From assembly GCA_021373185.1 (NCBI GenBank), contig JAJFTF010000024.1:310001-374000 (forward strand): a stretch of 64,000 nt of DNA. The letters are read 5' to 3'. The DNA comes from Betaproteobacteria bacterium. Its GTDB lineage: Bacteria; Pseudomonadota; Gammaproteobacteria; Burkholderiales; Sulfuricellaceae. Below, piece after piece: positions 39,319-47,649 of this stretch. The stretch's first letter is position 1, and each line of letters begins with the position of its first letter. The notes under the pieces are model-generated. The model did no database searches, was not told where the DNA came from, and saw nothing but the letters and a program-made list of their open reading frames with translations. Position numbers and translations under genes: made by a program.

Positions 39319-39595
39319 CTTGCCACCTCCTCACATCGTTCATGAAATCAGCCACTAGCTGGCGCGGACTGAAAAACTCATAGCGCATTTCATCATTGCC
39401 GAAATGCTTATGATCGCCCTTGTCCACTTCATTATCATAGCGCAGCATACACACGCCTTTGACCACAAACGCCAGCCGATATTTGAAAGCATGTGAACAA
39501 CCAGACACCGGTTGCGGCACCTGCCAGACCACGATATCGGCAAATGAATCACTGCTCAGGATAACGCGGCGACGGATCAGCTCATGCGCATTCAT
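39299..39595 (-). CDS. TumE-like toxin (DUF6516)
   Basis: Protein of 98 residues with the family pattern ADIVVWQVPQPV, HAFKYRLAFVVKG, LRYDNEVDKGDHKHFG and ADFMNDV. Relatives are annotated as TumE toxins of type II toxin-antitoxin pairs. ATG 39595 (MNAHELIRR) is used; a longer in-frame start exists but adds residues outside the family. The antitoxin-like gene overlaps its end. Confidence 0.75.
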   Translation of the reverse strand: MNAHELIRRRVILSSDSFADIVVWQVPQPVSGCSHAFKYRLAFVVKGVCMLRYDNEVDKGDHKHFGNDEMRYEFFSPRQLVADFMNDVRRWQDEHSHT

Positions 39596-39649
39596 GTTGG
39601 AGAGAATAACAACACAGAATTTTGTTGTCAATTACTCCAACGGGCAGGG

Positions 39650-40316
39650 GTTTGGTGCGCTTCGCGTGGGTAATTTAGGTTTTGGGTTTGGTAGGGTGCG
39701 CCATGCGCACCGAGTTTTAGGTGCCGGGGGCAGCCCGGCGGCTGGTTACTTTCTTTGAACGGCCAAAGAAAGTTAACCAAAGAAATCCGCCCCCATCCAC
39801 CGCCTTTCGCTTCGCTACAGGTACCCTGCGTTGCTCGCCAAGCCGGGCTGCTGCGGAACTCGGCCTTTGGCCTCAAACAGTCCTCGCAGAAATCTCCCGG
39901 CTTGTCTGCGCTACTCGGCGGCGGCTCAAGGGGTATTCAAACCAGGCACCCCATCCCCATCCTAGCCTTCCCCTTGAAGGGGAAGGAACTGTAACTCCCT
40001 CTCCCCAGCGGGGAGAGGGCTGGGGAGAGGGGCAGCAGTGGCGAGACCTCGCCCACAAAACCGCTTTACCGCTTCTAATCCCCCTCTGCACCGCCTCGAT
40101 TTTCCGCAAAGATCGGGAGCCGTCGGCTGCGGCTGTCTGAGCGCGTAGCGCGAGTTTCCGTAGCCGCCCGATCTTTGCGGAAAATCGAGGGAAGCCCGTA
40201 GGGCCGGTGCGGGTGGGTGTCTTTTTGTTTGGTTACTTCTATTTTGGACAAGCAAAATAAAGTAACCTGCTGCCGGGCAGCCCCCGGCATCTAAACATCT
40301 GCGCGAAGCGCACACA
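39650..40316. repeat. Non-coding inverted-repeat element, about 670 bp
   Basis: Left end 39717-39751 and right end 40260-40294 are inverted copies matching at 31 of 35 positions (TTAGGTGCCGGGGG... / ...CCCCCGGCATCTAA). Similarity continues outward (TTTGGTGCGCTTCGCG at 39650 against CGCGAAGCGCACACAAA at 40303) and inward across small hairpins. Inside are a second inverted repeat (CCTCGATTTTCCGCAAAGATCGGG at 40096-40119, truncated here to GATTTTCCGCAAAGATC, and its complement near 40168-40191) and a CTCCCCAGCGGGGAGAGGG palindrome near 40000. No transposase gene is visible. Confidence 0.75.
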
Positions 40317-40434
40317 AAGCCACAGAGATCTCAATCATTTTGCATATTAAGCAATTAACATGGCATTATAAATATTCTTAATATTCTAAGAACTCCGAAC
40401 GTATGCCTCCTAAACAACTGTTAAGCCGCTCTTA

Positions 40435-41247
40435 ATGGAAATCAACATCACCTTCTCATGTCAGTGTGGGGCCTTTATTGACGAGGCCGTTTATTGCGAC
40501 GGTCCCAACGTGTTAGCCAAAAGCAATGCAGCAAGCCTTCGGGAGTATTGGAAGACGTTGATCTGTGACGGCTGTGGCAAAGACTATGACACACATATTC
40601 TATGCACACTGTCCGATACCAATGTCCGAATTCCGAACGTTGTCGACCTAAACTTCGATGTGCATGACCTTTTCGAGGAAGAGGACGTCGCCGCAGAGAT
40701 TGAGAGTACGCATCAACTGGACGTCTATCGCAAGGTCTCGACTGATGTAGTCTCGCTGCTTCGACATCCATACCCCCAAGAAGTCCAGGCAACGCTGAAC
40801 AACATGCTTTTTGCACAGGTGGTTACCGCTGTTGAGGCCTATCTTTCAAGCAGTTTCATCTCGACCGTAATGAACGACGATGCGCTAATCCGGCGCCTTA
40901 TCGAAACTGATCCAGAACTGGCGAAGCGACAGTTCTCCCTGAAGGAAATATTCACTCAATGGGAAGGTCTGAAACTCCTCGTCGCACGCTACCTCAAAGA
41001 TCTCATTTTTCACGATCTCAAAAAGATTAAACCAATGTACCTGTCGGTTCTTGACATTGACTTCGGCGATGTTGCATGGCTCTTCCAAGCCATCCTCATC
41101 CGACACGATTGCGTTCATCGCAACGGTTTTGACAAAGACGGGAATCAACAGGAAATTAAAAGTGAGACCATCATAGAGCTTGTGAAGCAATGTACTCACC
41201 TTGTTGCCGATACCGAAAATCAGCTCATTGCTCGCCAAGAAACTTAA
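40435..41247 (+). CDS. Hypothetical protein with HEPN-like motif and zinc-ribbon-like N-terminus
   Basis: Protein of 270 residues. The N-terminus has paired cysteines (CQCGAF near residue 9 and ICDGCGKDY near 43) that could form a zinc ribbon. The C-terminal helical part contains RHDCVHRNG (about 222-230), fitting the R-x4-H motif of HEPN ribonucleases. The family is not recognised. It stands between the inverted-repeat element and xthA, has AT-richer sequence than neighbouring core genes, and has no antitoxin partner beside it. A defence or RNA-processing role is inference. Confidence 0.6.
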   Translation: MEINITFSCQCGAFIDEAVYCDGPNVLAKSNAASLREYWKTLICDGCGKDYDTHILCTLSDTNVRIPNVVDLNFDVHDLFEEEDVAAEIESTHQLDVYRKVSTDVVSLLRHPYPQEVQATLNNMLFAQVVTAVEAYLSSSFISTVMNDDALIRRLIETDPELAKRQFSLKEIFTQWEGLKLLVARYLKDLIFHDLKKIKPMYLSVLDIDFGDVAWLFQAILIRHDCVHRNGFDKDGNQQEIKSETIIELVKQCTHLVADTENQLIARQET

Positions 41248-41309
41248 CAGAATCGCTCATATCGAACGCTGAATGTCCCTGTGACCCGAATCACGCCATT
41301 CAGTGCCGA

Positions 41310-42089
41310 CTACAAATTCCACTCATAATCCACCGTCAACGGTGCATGATCACTAAACCTCTGCTCCCGGTAGACGACCGCCTCCTTAGCCTTCGCCGCC
41401 ACCCCCGGCGTAGCAATCTGATAATCCAACCGCCATCCCACATTCTTGGCCCAAGCCTGCCCCCGATTCGACCACCAGGTATAGGCTTCGCCGGTGGCTT
41501 CGGGATGTAGCTGACGATACACATCCACCCAGCCGATCTCGTCGAACACTTTGGTCAGCCAGGTACGTTCCTCGGGCAGGAAGCCGGAATTTTTCTGGTT
41601 GGATTTCCAGTTCTTGAGATCGATTTCCTTGTGAGCGATATTCCAGTCGCCGCACAGCACCACTTCCCGCCCCTGGCTTTTCAGCTCTGCCATGTGGGGG
41701 GCGAAATAATCCATGAAGCGGAATTTGGCGGCTTGCCGTTCTTCGCCGCTGGAGCCGGAGGGCAGGTACAGCGAGATCACGCTGAGCTGGCCGAAATCGG
41801 CTTGCAGATAGCGGCCTTCGGCGTCGATTTCGGCGATGCCCATGCCTTCGACAATGCGGTCGGGCTGTTTGCGGCTATAGATGCCGACGCCGCTGTAGCC
41901 TTTCTTTTCAGCGGGATGAAAATAGCCATGAAAGCCGGGCGGATTGCGCATTTCCGGCGTCAGATCGGGCAACTGCGCCTTGAGCTCCTGCAGACAGACG
42001 ATATCGGCCTGCTGCTGCGGCAGCCATTCGAGCATGCCTTTGCTGGTGGCGGAGCGGATTCCGTTGAGGTTCAGGGTTATAATGCGCAA
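41310..42089 (-). CDS. xthA: Exodeoxyribonuclease III (XthA)
   Basis: Exonuclease-endonuclease-phosphatase protein of 259 residues acting on abasic sites. Motifs: LNLNGIRSA near residue 6, CLQELKA near 32, GDWNIAHKEIDLKNW near 145, and the terminal FSDHAPLTVDYEW. The start is TTG at 42089 (reading RIITLNLNG next) with GGAGAA 6 bases upstream; longer readings run into the divergent pyrE gene. It is divergent from pyrE. Confidence 0.95.
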   Translation of the reverse strand: MRIITLNLNGIRSATSKGMLEWLPQQQADIVCLQELKAQLPDLTPEMRNPPGFHGYFHPAEKKGYSGVGIYSRKQPDRIVEGMGIAEIDAEGRYLQADFGQLSVISLYLPSGSSGEERQAAKFRFMDYFAPHMAELKSQGREVVLCGDWNIAHKEIDLKNWKSNQKNSGFLPEERTWLTKVFDEIGWVDVYRQLHPEATGEAYTWWSNRGQAWAKNVGWRLDYQIATPGVAAKAKEAVVYREQRFSDHAPLTVDYEWNL

Positions 42090-42119
42090 TCTATTTCTCC
42101 AATGAATTAAGGCAGAACC

Positions 42120-42767
42120 ATGCAGGATTTTCGTCAGGATTTCATCCGCTTCGCGATCGAGCGCAAGGTGTTGTGCTTCGGCGAGTTCAAGACCAAGGCG
42201 GGGCGGCTCTCTCCGTATTTTTTCAACACCGGCCTGTTCAACGACGGCGAATCGCTGGGGCAACTGGCGCAATTTTACGCCAAAGCCATTCTTTCCGCGC
42301 CGTTCCCGTTCGACATGCTGTTCGGCCCGGCCTACAAGGGAATCCCCCTGGTTGCGGCGATTGCGGTGGCGCTCGCCGGGCACGGGCGCAACCTGCCGTT
42401 TGCGTTCAACCGCAAAGAGGCCAAGGATCACGGCGAGGGCGGCGCGATTGTCGGCGCCAAACTTACCGGCGGGGTGCTGATCGTCGATGACGTGATCTCG
42501 GCAGGCACTTCGGTGCGCGAATCGGTGACGCTAATCAAGGAAAACGGGGCGACGCCCTGCGGCGTGATGATCGCGCTCGACCGGCAGGAGCGCGGCACGG
42601 GGGAACTGTCCGCCACCCAGGAGGTTACGCAGGGTTACGGCATCCCGGTGGTGAGCATCGCGACGCTCGACGACATGATCGGCTATTTGCAACATCAGCC
42701 GGAGATGGCGCAAAATCTGCACGCTGTTTTAGAATACCGGAACCGCTACGGCGTTTCAGCCGTTTAA
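42120..42767 (+). CDS. pyrE: Orotate phosphoribosyltransferase (PyrE)
   Basis: Protein of 215 residues for UMP synthesis with PRPP motif VLIVDDVISAGTSVRES near residue 120 and GPAYKGIPLVAA near 70 (quoted FGPAYKGIPL). Length and motifs are normal for the family. Confidence 0.96.
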   Translation: MQDFRQDFIRFAIERKVLCFGEFKTKAGRLSPYFFNTGLFNDGESLGQLAQFYAKAILSAPFPFDMLFGPAYKGIPLVAAIAVALAGHGRNLPFAFNRKEAKDHGEGGAIVGAKLTGGVLIVDDVISAGTSVRESVTLIKENGATPCGVMIALDRQERGTGELSATQEVTQGYGIPVVSIATLDDMIGYLQHQPEMAQNLHAVLEYRNRYGVSAV

Positions 42768-42781
42768 CCAGGAGAATTTCC

Positions 42782-43402
42782 ATGCGCTACGCCCTTTCCC
42801 TGCTGATCCTGATGCTGCTGAGCTTCCCCGCTGCGGCGAAGATGTACAAATGGGTGGACGAGAACGGCAAGACCCATTTCGGCGACACCATCCCGCCCCA
42901 ATATGCCAAGCAGGGCAATGTCGAGCTCAACAAAACGGGCATGGTGGTCAAGCAGACCGATGCCGCCCTGACGCCGGAACAGCGCAAGGCGAAAGAGGAA
43001 CAGGAAGCGCAGAAAAAAGAAGACGAGCGCAAAAAAGAGGAATCGAAACGCCGCGATAGCGCATTGCTCAACACCTACACCACCGACAAGGAAATCGACC
43101 TGGTGCGCGACCGCAACCTGCAGCAAGGCACCTTGCAGATTCAGGGTATGGAGCTGCGCATGAAACAGATCCAGCCGCGCCTGAATGAATCCCGCAAAAA
43201 AGCCGAAGCATTCAAGGGGAGCAACAAGCCGGTGCCGGTCTACTTGCAGCAGGAAGTCCAGGAAACCGAAAAGGAAATGCAGCATTTGCAGGAGATGGTC
43301 AAGCAGCGGCGGCTGGAGATGGAGGCCGTTCGCGCCCGGTTCGAGGATGACAAGAAACGTTTCCGCGAACTGCGCCAGACCGAGGACAGCGCGAAGAAAT
43401 AA
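42782..43402 (+). CDS. DUF4124 domain protein with coiled coil
   Basis: Exported protein of 206 residues: signal peptide LLILMLLSFPAAA, a DUF4124 domain at about 20-60 (KMYKWVDENGKTHFGDTIP) and a long charged coiled coil (about 65-205). DUF4124 proteins are common periplasmic proteins of unknown function in beta- and gammaproteobacteria. It follows pyrE after 14 bp in the same direction. Confidence 0.85.
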   Translation: MRYALSLLILMLLSFPAAAKMYKWVDENGKTHFGDTIPPQYAKQGNVELNKTGMVVKQTDAALTPEQRKAKEEQEAQKKEDERKKEESKRRDSALLNTYTTDKEIDLVRDRNLQQGTLQIQGMELRMKQIQPRLNESRKKAEAFKGSNKPVPVYLQQEVQETEKEMQHLQEMVKQRRLEMEAVRARFEDDKKRFRELRQTEDSAKK

Positions 43403-43411
43403 CCAGCGACG

Positions 43412-43425
43412 TTGATCTGGGTCAA
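43412..43425. promoter_or_regulatory. FNR-like box upstream of riboswitch 2
   Basis: TTGAT-CTGG-GTCAA, one mismatch from the FNR/DNR consensus. It lies 12 bp upstream of the candidate promoter at 43437 and may place the chemoreceptor transcript under redox control. It could be chance. Confidence 0.45.
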
Positions 43426-43436
43426 CTTATTAACGC

Positions 43437-43464
43437 TTGACAAATACCATGGACAAATTAAGAT
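43437..43464 (+). promoter_or_regulatory. Candidate promoter for riboswitch-2 transcript
   Basis: TTGACA at 43437-43442 (perfect -35), a 16-bp spacer and TAAGAT at 43459-43464. The aptamer begins about 85 bases downstream. Confidence 0.6.
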
Positions 43465-43554
43465 GGCCGCATCTGTGAATGACAGGTAAATTCTGCGGCG
43501 CCAGGCAAAGCAGCAAGCTTGGCAACCCTGAATTTAAGCAGCGCCATGCAGCAA

Positions 43555-43639
43555 CCTGAAAAGGCATACCCGACCGAAAGGCGGGGACGCAAAGACCCGA
43601 TCTAAGGAGCGTTGGCTCTATGACCGAGGGATTGCCAGG
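43555..43639 (+). ncRNA. c-di-GMP-I (GEMM-I) riboswitch 2
   Basis: GEMM-I core: CCTG/CAGG closing helix, CCCG-ACCGAAAGG-CGGG hairpin with GAAA loop, GGACGCAAAG, then CCCGATCTAAGGAGC, a GGAGC/GCTC helix and GAGGGATTGCCAGG. An intrinsic terminator starts 12 nt after the aptamer, so control is probably by transcription termination. The regulated gene is the PAS chemoreceptor at 43981. Confidence 0.92.
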
Positions 43640-43650
43640 CAAAAGGGGAG

Positions 43651-43677
43651 GTGAGCGATTAAGTCGCCCGCTTTTTT
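43651..43677 (+). terminator. Terminator of the riboswitch-2 expression platform
   Basis: GTGAGCGA (43651-43658), a 5-nt loop and TCGCCCGC (43664-43671) pair over 8 bp with one mismatch and one G-U, followed by six T (43672-43677). It lies between the aptamer and the chemoreceptor gene. Confidence 0.8.
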
Positions 43678-43980
43678 AGCCTAGAATCCGTCAACGACAT
43701 AGAAAAATGCTATCGATCCCGTGCCATTTTCAGCCGCCTGAAGCCGTTCGCAGCACCTTCACCCCCCCCCAAGCAGCAGCCCCTTGTAATCCCCCTATTC
43801 CGCGCAGCGGGAACGCTTTCTCGCTGCCACACCGCAATCGATATCCGCACAAAATGTCCGCCCACCCGGCCAGGGATGGTGCGCCATGGATCGGCAAACC
43901 CACGCCTGACGGGTACCGACAAAGTTTACCCTACGCTTTTCAACGCCCCGTTCTAGCACAATAAAAAAGATGGAGTCGCC
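43678..43980 (+). other. Leader region downstream of riboswitch 2
   Basis: About 300 bases between the terminator and the chemoreceptor start. It has a run of nine C near 43762 and GGAG 6 bases before the start codon. No gene is visible in it. A second promoter close to the gene cannot be excluded. Confidence 0.5.
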
Positions 43981-46068
43981 ATGAAAATAAATCTTCCCGT
44001 CACGCAAATCGAAAAGCCTTTCCCCAAGGGGCGGCTGATCGTTTCCAAAACCGATCTCAAGGGTATCACCACCTACGCCAACGATCTCTTCATCGAACTC
44101 AGCGGCTTCAGCCGGGAAGAGCTGATTGGCAAAAACCATAATATCGTGCGCCACCCGGACATGCCGCCGCAGGCTTTTGCCTGGTTGTGGGACACGATCA
44201 AAAAGGGGCAACCCTGGCGCGGCACCGTCAAGAACCGCTGCAAAAACGGCGACCATTACTGGGTAGATGCCTTTGTCGTGCCTGTCCGCAAAAACAATGA
44301 AATCGTCGGCTATATGTCGGTGCGCACCGAACCTTCGCGCGAACAGATCAGCGGCGCCGATGCGCTGTACAAGCAGCTCAACCAGACCAAGGCGCCGATC
44401 CCGGCTGCCGGATTCCTGAAAAACCTGTCCATCCACGCCCGCCTGGCGATGATCATGGCATTCATGGCCCTGCTGATGCTGGGCAGCGGCGGCGTCGGAC
44501 TTTACGGCAACGTCACCGCCAACAAGACGCTGGAAGCCACTTACAGCGACCGGCTGGAGCCTTCCAACATGATCAACCGCATCATGCTGCTGATGAACGA
44601 AAATCGCAGCCAGGTGATGCTGGCGTTGCAGCATAATCCGGACAATGCGCTGTCGAAGATGCACGACCATCCGACCACCCGTCATGCCGATGCGATCATC
44701 AAGAACAAGGACGAGATCACGGCAATCGTGGAGGAATACAACCGGCGCAACCTGACCCCTGCGGAACGGACGCTGGCCGAGCGCTATGCCGCCGACCGCA
44801 AGGCCTATGTCACCGAGGGGCTAATGGCCGCCCGCGAAGCGATTCTCGCCAGCGACTTCGGCAAGGCCAACGAAATCCTGCTCAAGCAGATCAATCCGCT
44901 GTACCAGACCGCCGCCGCGTCCGCCGATGCCCTGCTGAAACAGACCCAGGCCGACGCCAAGGCAGACTATGAAAATGCGGTGGCGCGGTATGAGCTGATC
45001 CGCAATCTGGCGGTCGGCGGCACGATCGTCGGCTTGCTGCTGGCCGCCATCGCCGCCATGCTGCTGGTTCGCGCCATCGTCCACCCGCTGCGGCAGGCCA
45101 ATAAATTCTTCGACAGCATCGCCCAGGGCGACCTGCGCAACCAGATCGACATCAGCAGCCATAACGAAATCGGACAATTGCTGTGCGCCATGGCGTCCAT
45201 GCAGGTTCATCTCAAGGTAATGCTGGACGAAATCGCGGTGGCATCCACGGCGATCGAGGAACGCAGCAGCGATCTCCATGGTCAGATGCTGGAGGTGGCG
45301 GAACATTCCGAGCACCAGCACGACCGCGTCCGGGAAGTGGCTTCGGCAGTGGAAGAAGTCAGCCAGTCGGTGACGGAAGTGGCGGAAAGCGCCAAAGAAG
45401 CCGCCGCTGCCGCAGTAACCAGCCAGGAGGTGGTAGAGCGCAGCAACGGGCAGATGGGCAAGAGCATGGAAGCCAGCAGTCGCGTGGTCGACAGCGTTCG
45501 CGCCTCCAGCACCACAGTGCTGGAACTGTTTCAGTCGATCAGCAAGATCGGCGATATCACTCGCGTAATCAAGGAAATCGCCGACCAGACCAACCTGCTT
45601 GCCCTCAACGCCGCCATCGAGGCCGCCCGCGCCGGCGAACAAGGCCGCGGCTTCGCCGTGGTCGCCGACGAGGTACGCAAACTCGCCGAGCGCACTGCGG
45701 CCAGCACCGACGATATCACCGTGACCGTGACCGAGATCCAGTCTGCCACCCAGCAGGCCGTTTTCTCCATGGATCGTTCGGTTCAGGAAGTGGATCAATC
45801 CATCGGCCTGATGAAAGACAGTGCCTCCAGCCTTGGAGAAATCTCCCAGGCCTCGGAACACGTCACCGACATGTCCCAGCACATCGCCAGCGCGTCCCAG
45901 CAGCAGTCGGCGGCGAGCGAAGAGGTATCCCGGAACATTGAGCAGATATCCGAGCTGATCGAAAGCAATACCGCCGCCGCCCAGCAAGCCTGGAAAGCCA
46001 CGGAGGAACTAGCCAAAACCGCCGAGGAACTGCGGACCCTGGTGAAATTCTTCGAAGTAGTGAACTGA
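43981..46068 (+). CDS. PAS-4HB-HAMP methyl-accepting chemotaxis protein
   Basis: Chemoreceptor of 695 residues: Aer-like PAS (about 15-120; [33 protein letters not shown]), membrane segment (about 152-174), periplasmic four-helix bundle (about 175-335) with [17 protein letters not shown], second membrane segment (about 340-362), HAMP (about 362-415) and a signalling domain with [22 protein letters not shown] near 540. It combines an internal redox-type PAS and an external ligand domain in one chain. Its bundle is a close paralogue of that in the PilZ receptor at 36844. GEMM-I riboswitch 2 precedes it. Confidence 0.93.
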   Translation: MKINLPVTQIEKPFPKGRLIVSKTDLKGITTYANDLFIELSGFSREELIGKNHNIVRHPDMPPQAFAWLWDTIKKGQPWRGTVKNRCKNGDHYWVDAFVVPVRKNNEIVGYMSVRTEPSREQISGADALYKQLNQTKAPIPAAGFLKNLSIHARLAMIMAFMALLMLGSGGVGLYGNVTANKTLEATYSDRLEPSNMINRIMLLMNENRSQVMLALQHNPDNALSKMHDHPTTRHADAIIKNKDEITAIVEEYNRRNLTPAERTLAERYAADRKAYVTEGLMAAREAILASDFGKANEILLKQINPLYQTAAASADALLKQTQADAKADYENAVARYELIRNLAVGGTIVGLLLAAIAAMLLVRAIVHPLRQANKFFDSIAQGDLRNQIDISSHNEIGQLLCAMASMQVHLKVMLDEIAVASTAIEERSSDLHGQMLEVAEHSEHQHDRVREVASAVEEVSQSVTEVAESAKEAAAAAVTSQEVVERSNGQMGKSMEASSRVVDSVRASSTTVLELFQSISKIGDITRVIKEIADQTNLLALNAAIEAARAGEQGRGFAVVADEVRKLAERTAASTDDITVTVTEIQSATQQAVFSMDRSVQEVDQSIGLMKDSASSLGEISQASEHVTDMSQHIASASQQQSAASEEVSRNIEQISELIESNTAAAQQAWKATEELAKTAEELRTLVKFFEVVN

Positions 46069-46141
46069 CATGCCGCCCCTAAGGCCGCGTAGGGCTTAAC
46101 CGCCGCACAATATTAAAATAGCATTAATTAAGGATAAGCAA

Positions 46142-47269
46142 ATGTTCGGCACAAGACATAAAAACGAAGCTCGCAGACTAGACGAGCAACTCCAGAATAT
46201 CACCCAGGAAAACCAGAACCTGCGCACCGAACTGGAAGGCGAACGACGGCAAAAACTTGCCCTGGACGCCCAGGTCGCCGAAATGCAGACCGAACTGGAC
46301 AAATGCGCCCGCATTTACCAAACCATGCAGGCATTCGGCAATTCATTTCTGGAAATCCAGAAATCGCAGCTCATGATCGCCGGCAGTATGAAGGAAGAAA
46401 AGATCCACGCGATAGAAGCGGCCAGCGTGTCTGCAGCCAACCGCAGTGCGATGGAAAAGATCTCCGGCAACCTGCAAACCATGTCGACGGACACCCAGAC
46501 CACCGCAAAAAATGTCGAAGCCTTGAGCGAGCGCGCCAGCCAGATCGGCGGCATCGTCAAGCTGATCAAGGAGATTGCCGACCAGACCAACCTGCTCGCC
46601 CTCAACGCCGCCATCGAGGCGGCACGAGCCGGAGAGCAGGGAAGAGGTTTCGCCGTGGTCGCCGACGAAGTGCGCAAGCTTGCCGAACGCACCGGCAACG
46701 CCACCAACGAAATTTCGACGCTGGTTCTGCACATTCAGAATGAAACCCGGCAAACCAAGGATCAGATGGAAGTATGGGCGCAGAAATCCGAGTCGTTCAG
46801 CCAGGAAGGCAACGCCGCCACGCAAAGCATGGGAAATTTATTTGCCCTATCGCAACGAATGGAAGGCACCATCGCCGCAAGCGCCCTGCGCAGCTTCGTG
46901 GAAGTGGCGAAAATCGACCATCTGGTCTATAAATTTGAGATCTACAAGATTTTCATGTGCCTGTCGCATAAGGATGCCGGCGATTTCGCCAACCATACCC
47001 ATTGCCGGCTCGGCAAATGGTATAGCGAAGGCGAAGGACGGGACTGTTTTTCCCAACTGCCGGGCTACCGAGAAATGGAACATCCGCACAAAATCTTCCA
47101 CGACAGCGGAACCGCGTCGCTCAGATATTTCAAGGACGGCGAATATGAGAAGGGTTTCGCCGCCATCGACGAAATGGAATCAGCCAGCATGGATGTTCTG
47201 GCCAACCTTGAGCGAATGGCGCAAAGCGGGGAAAGCGACACCAGCCTGCTGTGCCATTCCGGTAGATAA
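46142..47269 (+). CDS. Soluble chemoreceptor with CZB domain
   Basis: Protein of 375 residues without membrane segments. An N-terminal coiled coil (about 8-60), a short signalling domain with [23 protein letters not shown] near residue 155, and a CZB domain (about 250-365) with [24 protein letters not shown] and HPHKIFHD that would bind zinc. The layout resembles cytosolic receptors such as TlpD of Helicobacter, which responds to oxidants and zinc. It follows the PAS receptor after 73 bp. Confidence 0.9.
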   Translation: MFGTRHKNEARRLDEQLQNITQENQNLRTELEGERRQKLALDAQVAEMQTELDKCARIYQTMQAFGNSFLEIQKSQLMIAGSMKEEKIHAIEAASVSAANRSAMEKISGNLQTMSTDTQTTAKNVEALSERASQIGGIVKLIKEIADQTNLLALNAAIEAARAGEQGRGFAVVADEVRKLAERTGNATNEISTLVLHIQNETRQTKDQMEVWAQKSESFSQEGNAATQSMGNLFALSQRMEGTIAASALRSFVEVAKIDHLVYKFEIYKIFMCLSHKDAGDFANHTHCRLGKWYSEGEGRDCFSQLPGYREMEHPHKIFHDSGTASLRYFKDGEYEKGFAAIDEMESASMDVLANLERMAQSGESDTSLLCHSGR

Positions 47270-47288
47270 ATCCTATACTGGGGAAAAA

Positions 47289-47648
47289 ATGGGAAGCAGC
47301 CAAAAACCCATTGAACAAGACTTCGATTTTAACGAGTGGGCCGCTCTCGCCAGAACCGATCCAGAGGGCTTTGCCCGCCGCCGGCTGGCCTGGATTCAGG
47401 TGGCAATCTCGAGTGCGCAAAAGAGAAACCATGCCCGACTGGAAAGGCTACAGTTCAGAATCGATGCCAAACGCCGATTTGCACGCACACCGATGAAAGC
47501 CTGCCTGCAACTTTCTTCGATGATGTGGGATTCTTTTTTTGATATGAAAGAATCGCTGGCATCATTCTCGGAACAACAGCGCTTTCAAGCCTGCGCCAAA
47601 GCGGCCAACCTTAAGGTTGTGCGAAATCAGATCAACAAGAAATCCTGA
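47289..47648 (+). CDS. DUF3135 domain protein
   Basis: Protein of 119 residues with the DUF3135 pattern DFNEWAALARTDPEGFARRR near residue 13, then a basic helical region. It is cytosolic and of unknown function. ATG 47289 has GGGGAAA upstream. It is placed between the CZB receptor and the diguanylate cyclase with short gaps, which suggests a shared transcript. Confidence 0.82.
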   Translation: MGSSQKPIEQDFDFNEWAALARTDPEGFARRRLAWIQVAISSAQKRNHARLERLQFRIDAKRRFARTPMKACLQLSSMMWDSFFDMKESLASFSEQQRFQACAKAANLKVVRNQINKKS

Positions 47649-47649
47649 C

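Noticed and set aside
39721..40140. Open frames inside the inverted-repeat element
   Set aside because: Their translations come from repeat sequence and palindromes, resemble common spurious annotations, and lack start signals.
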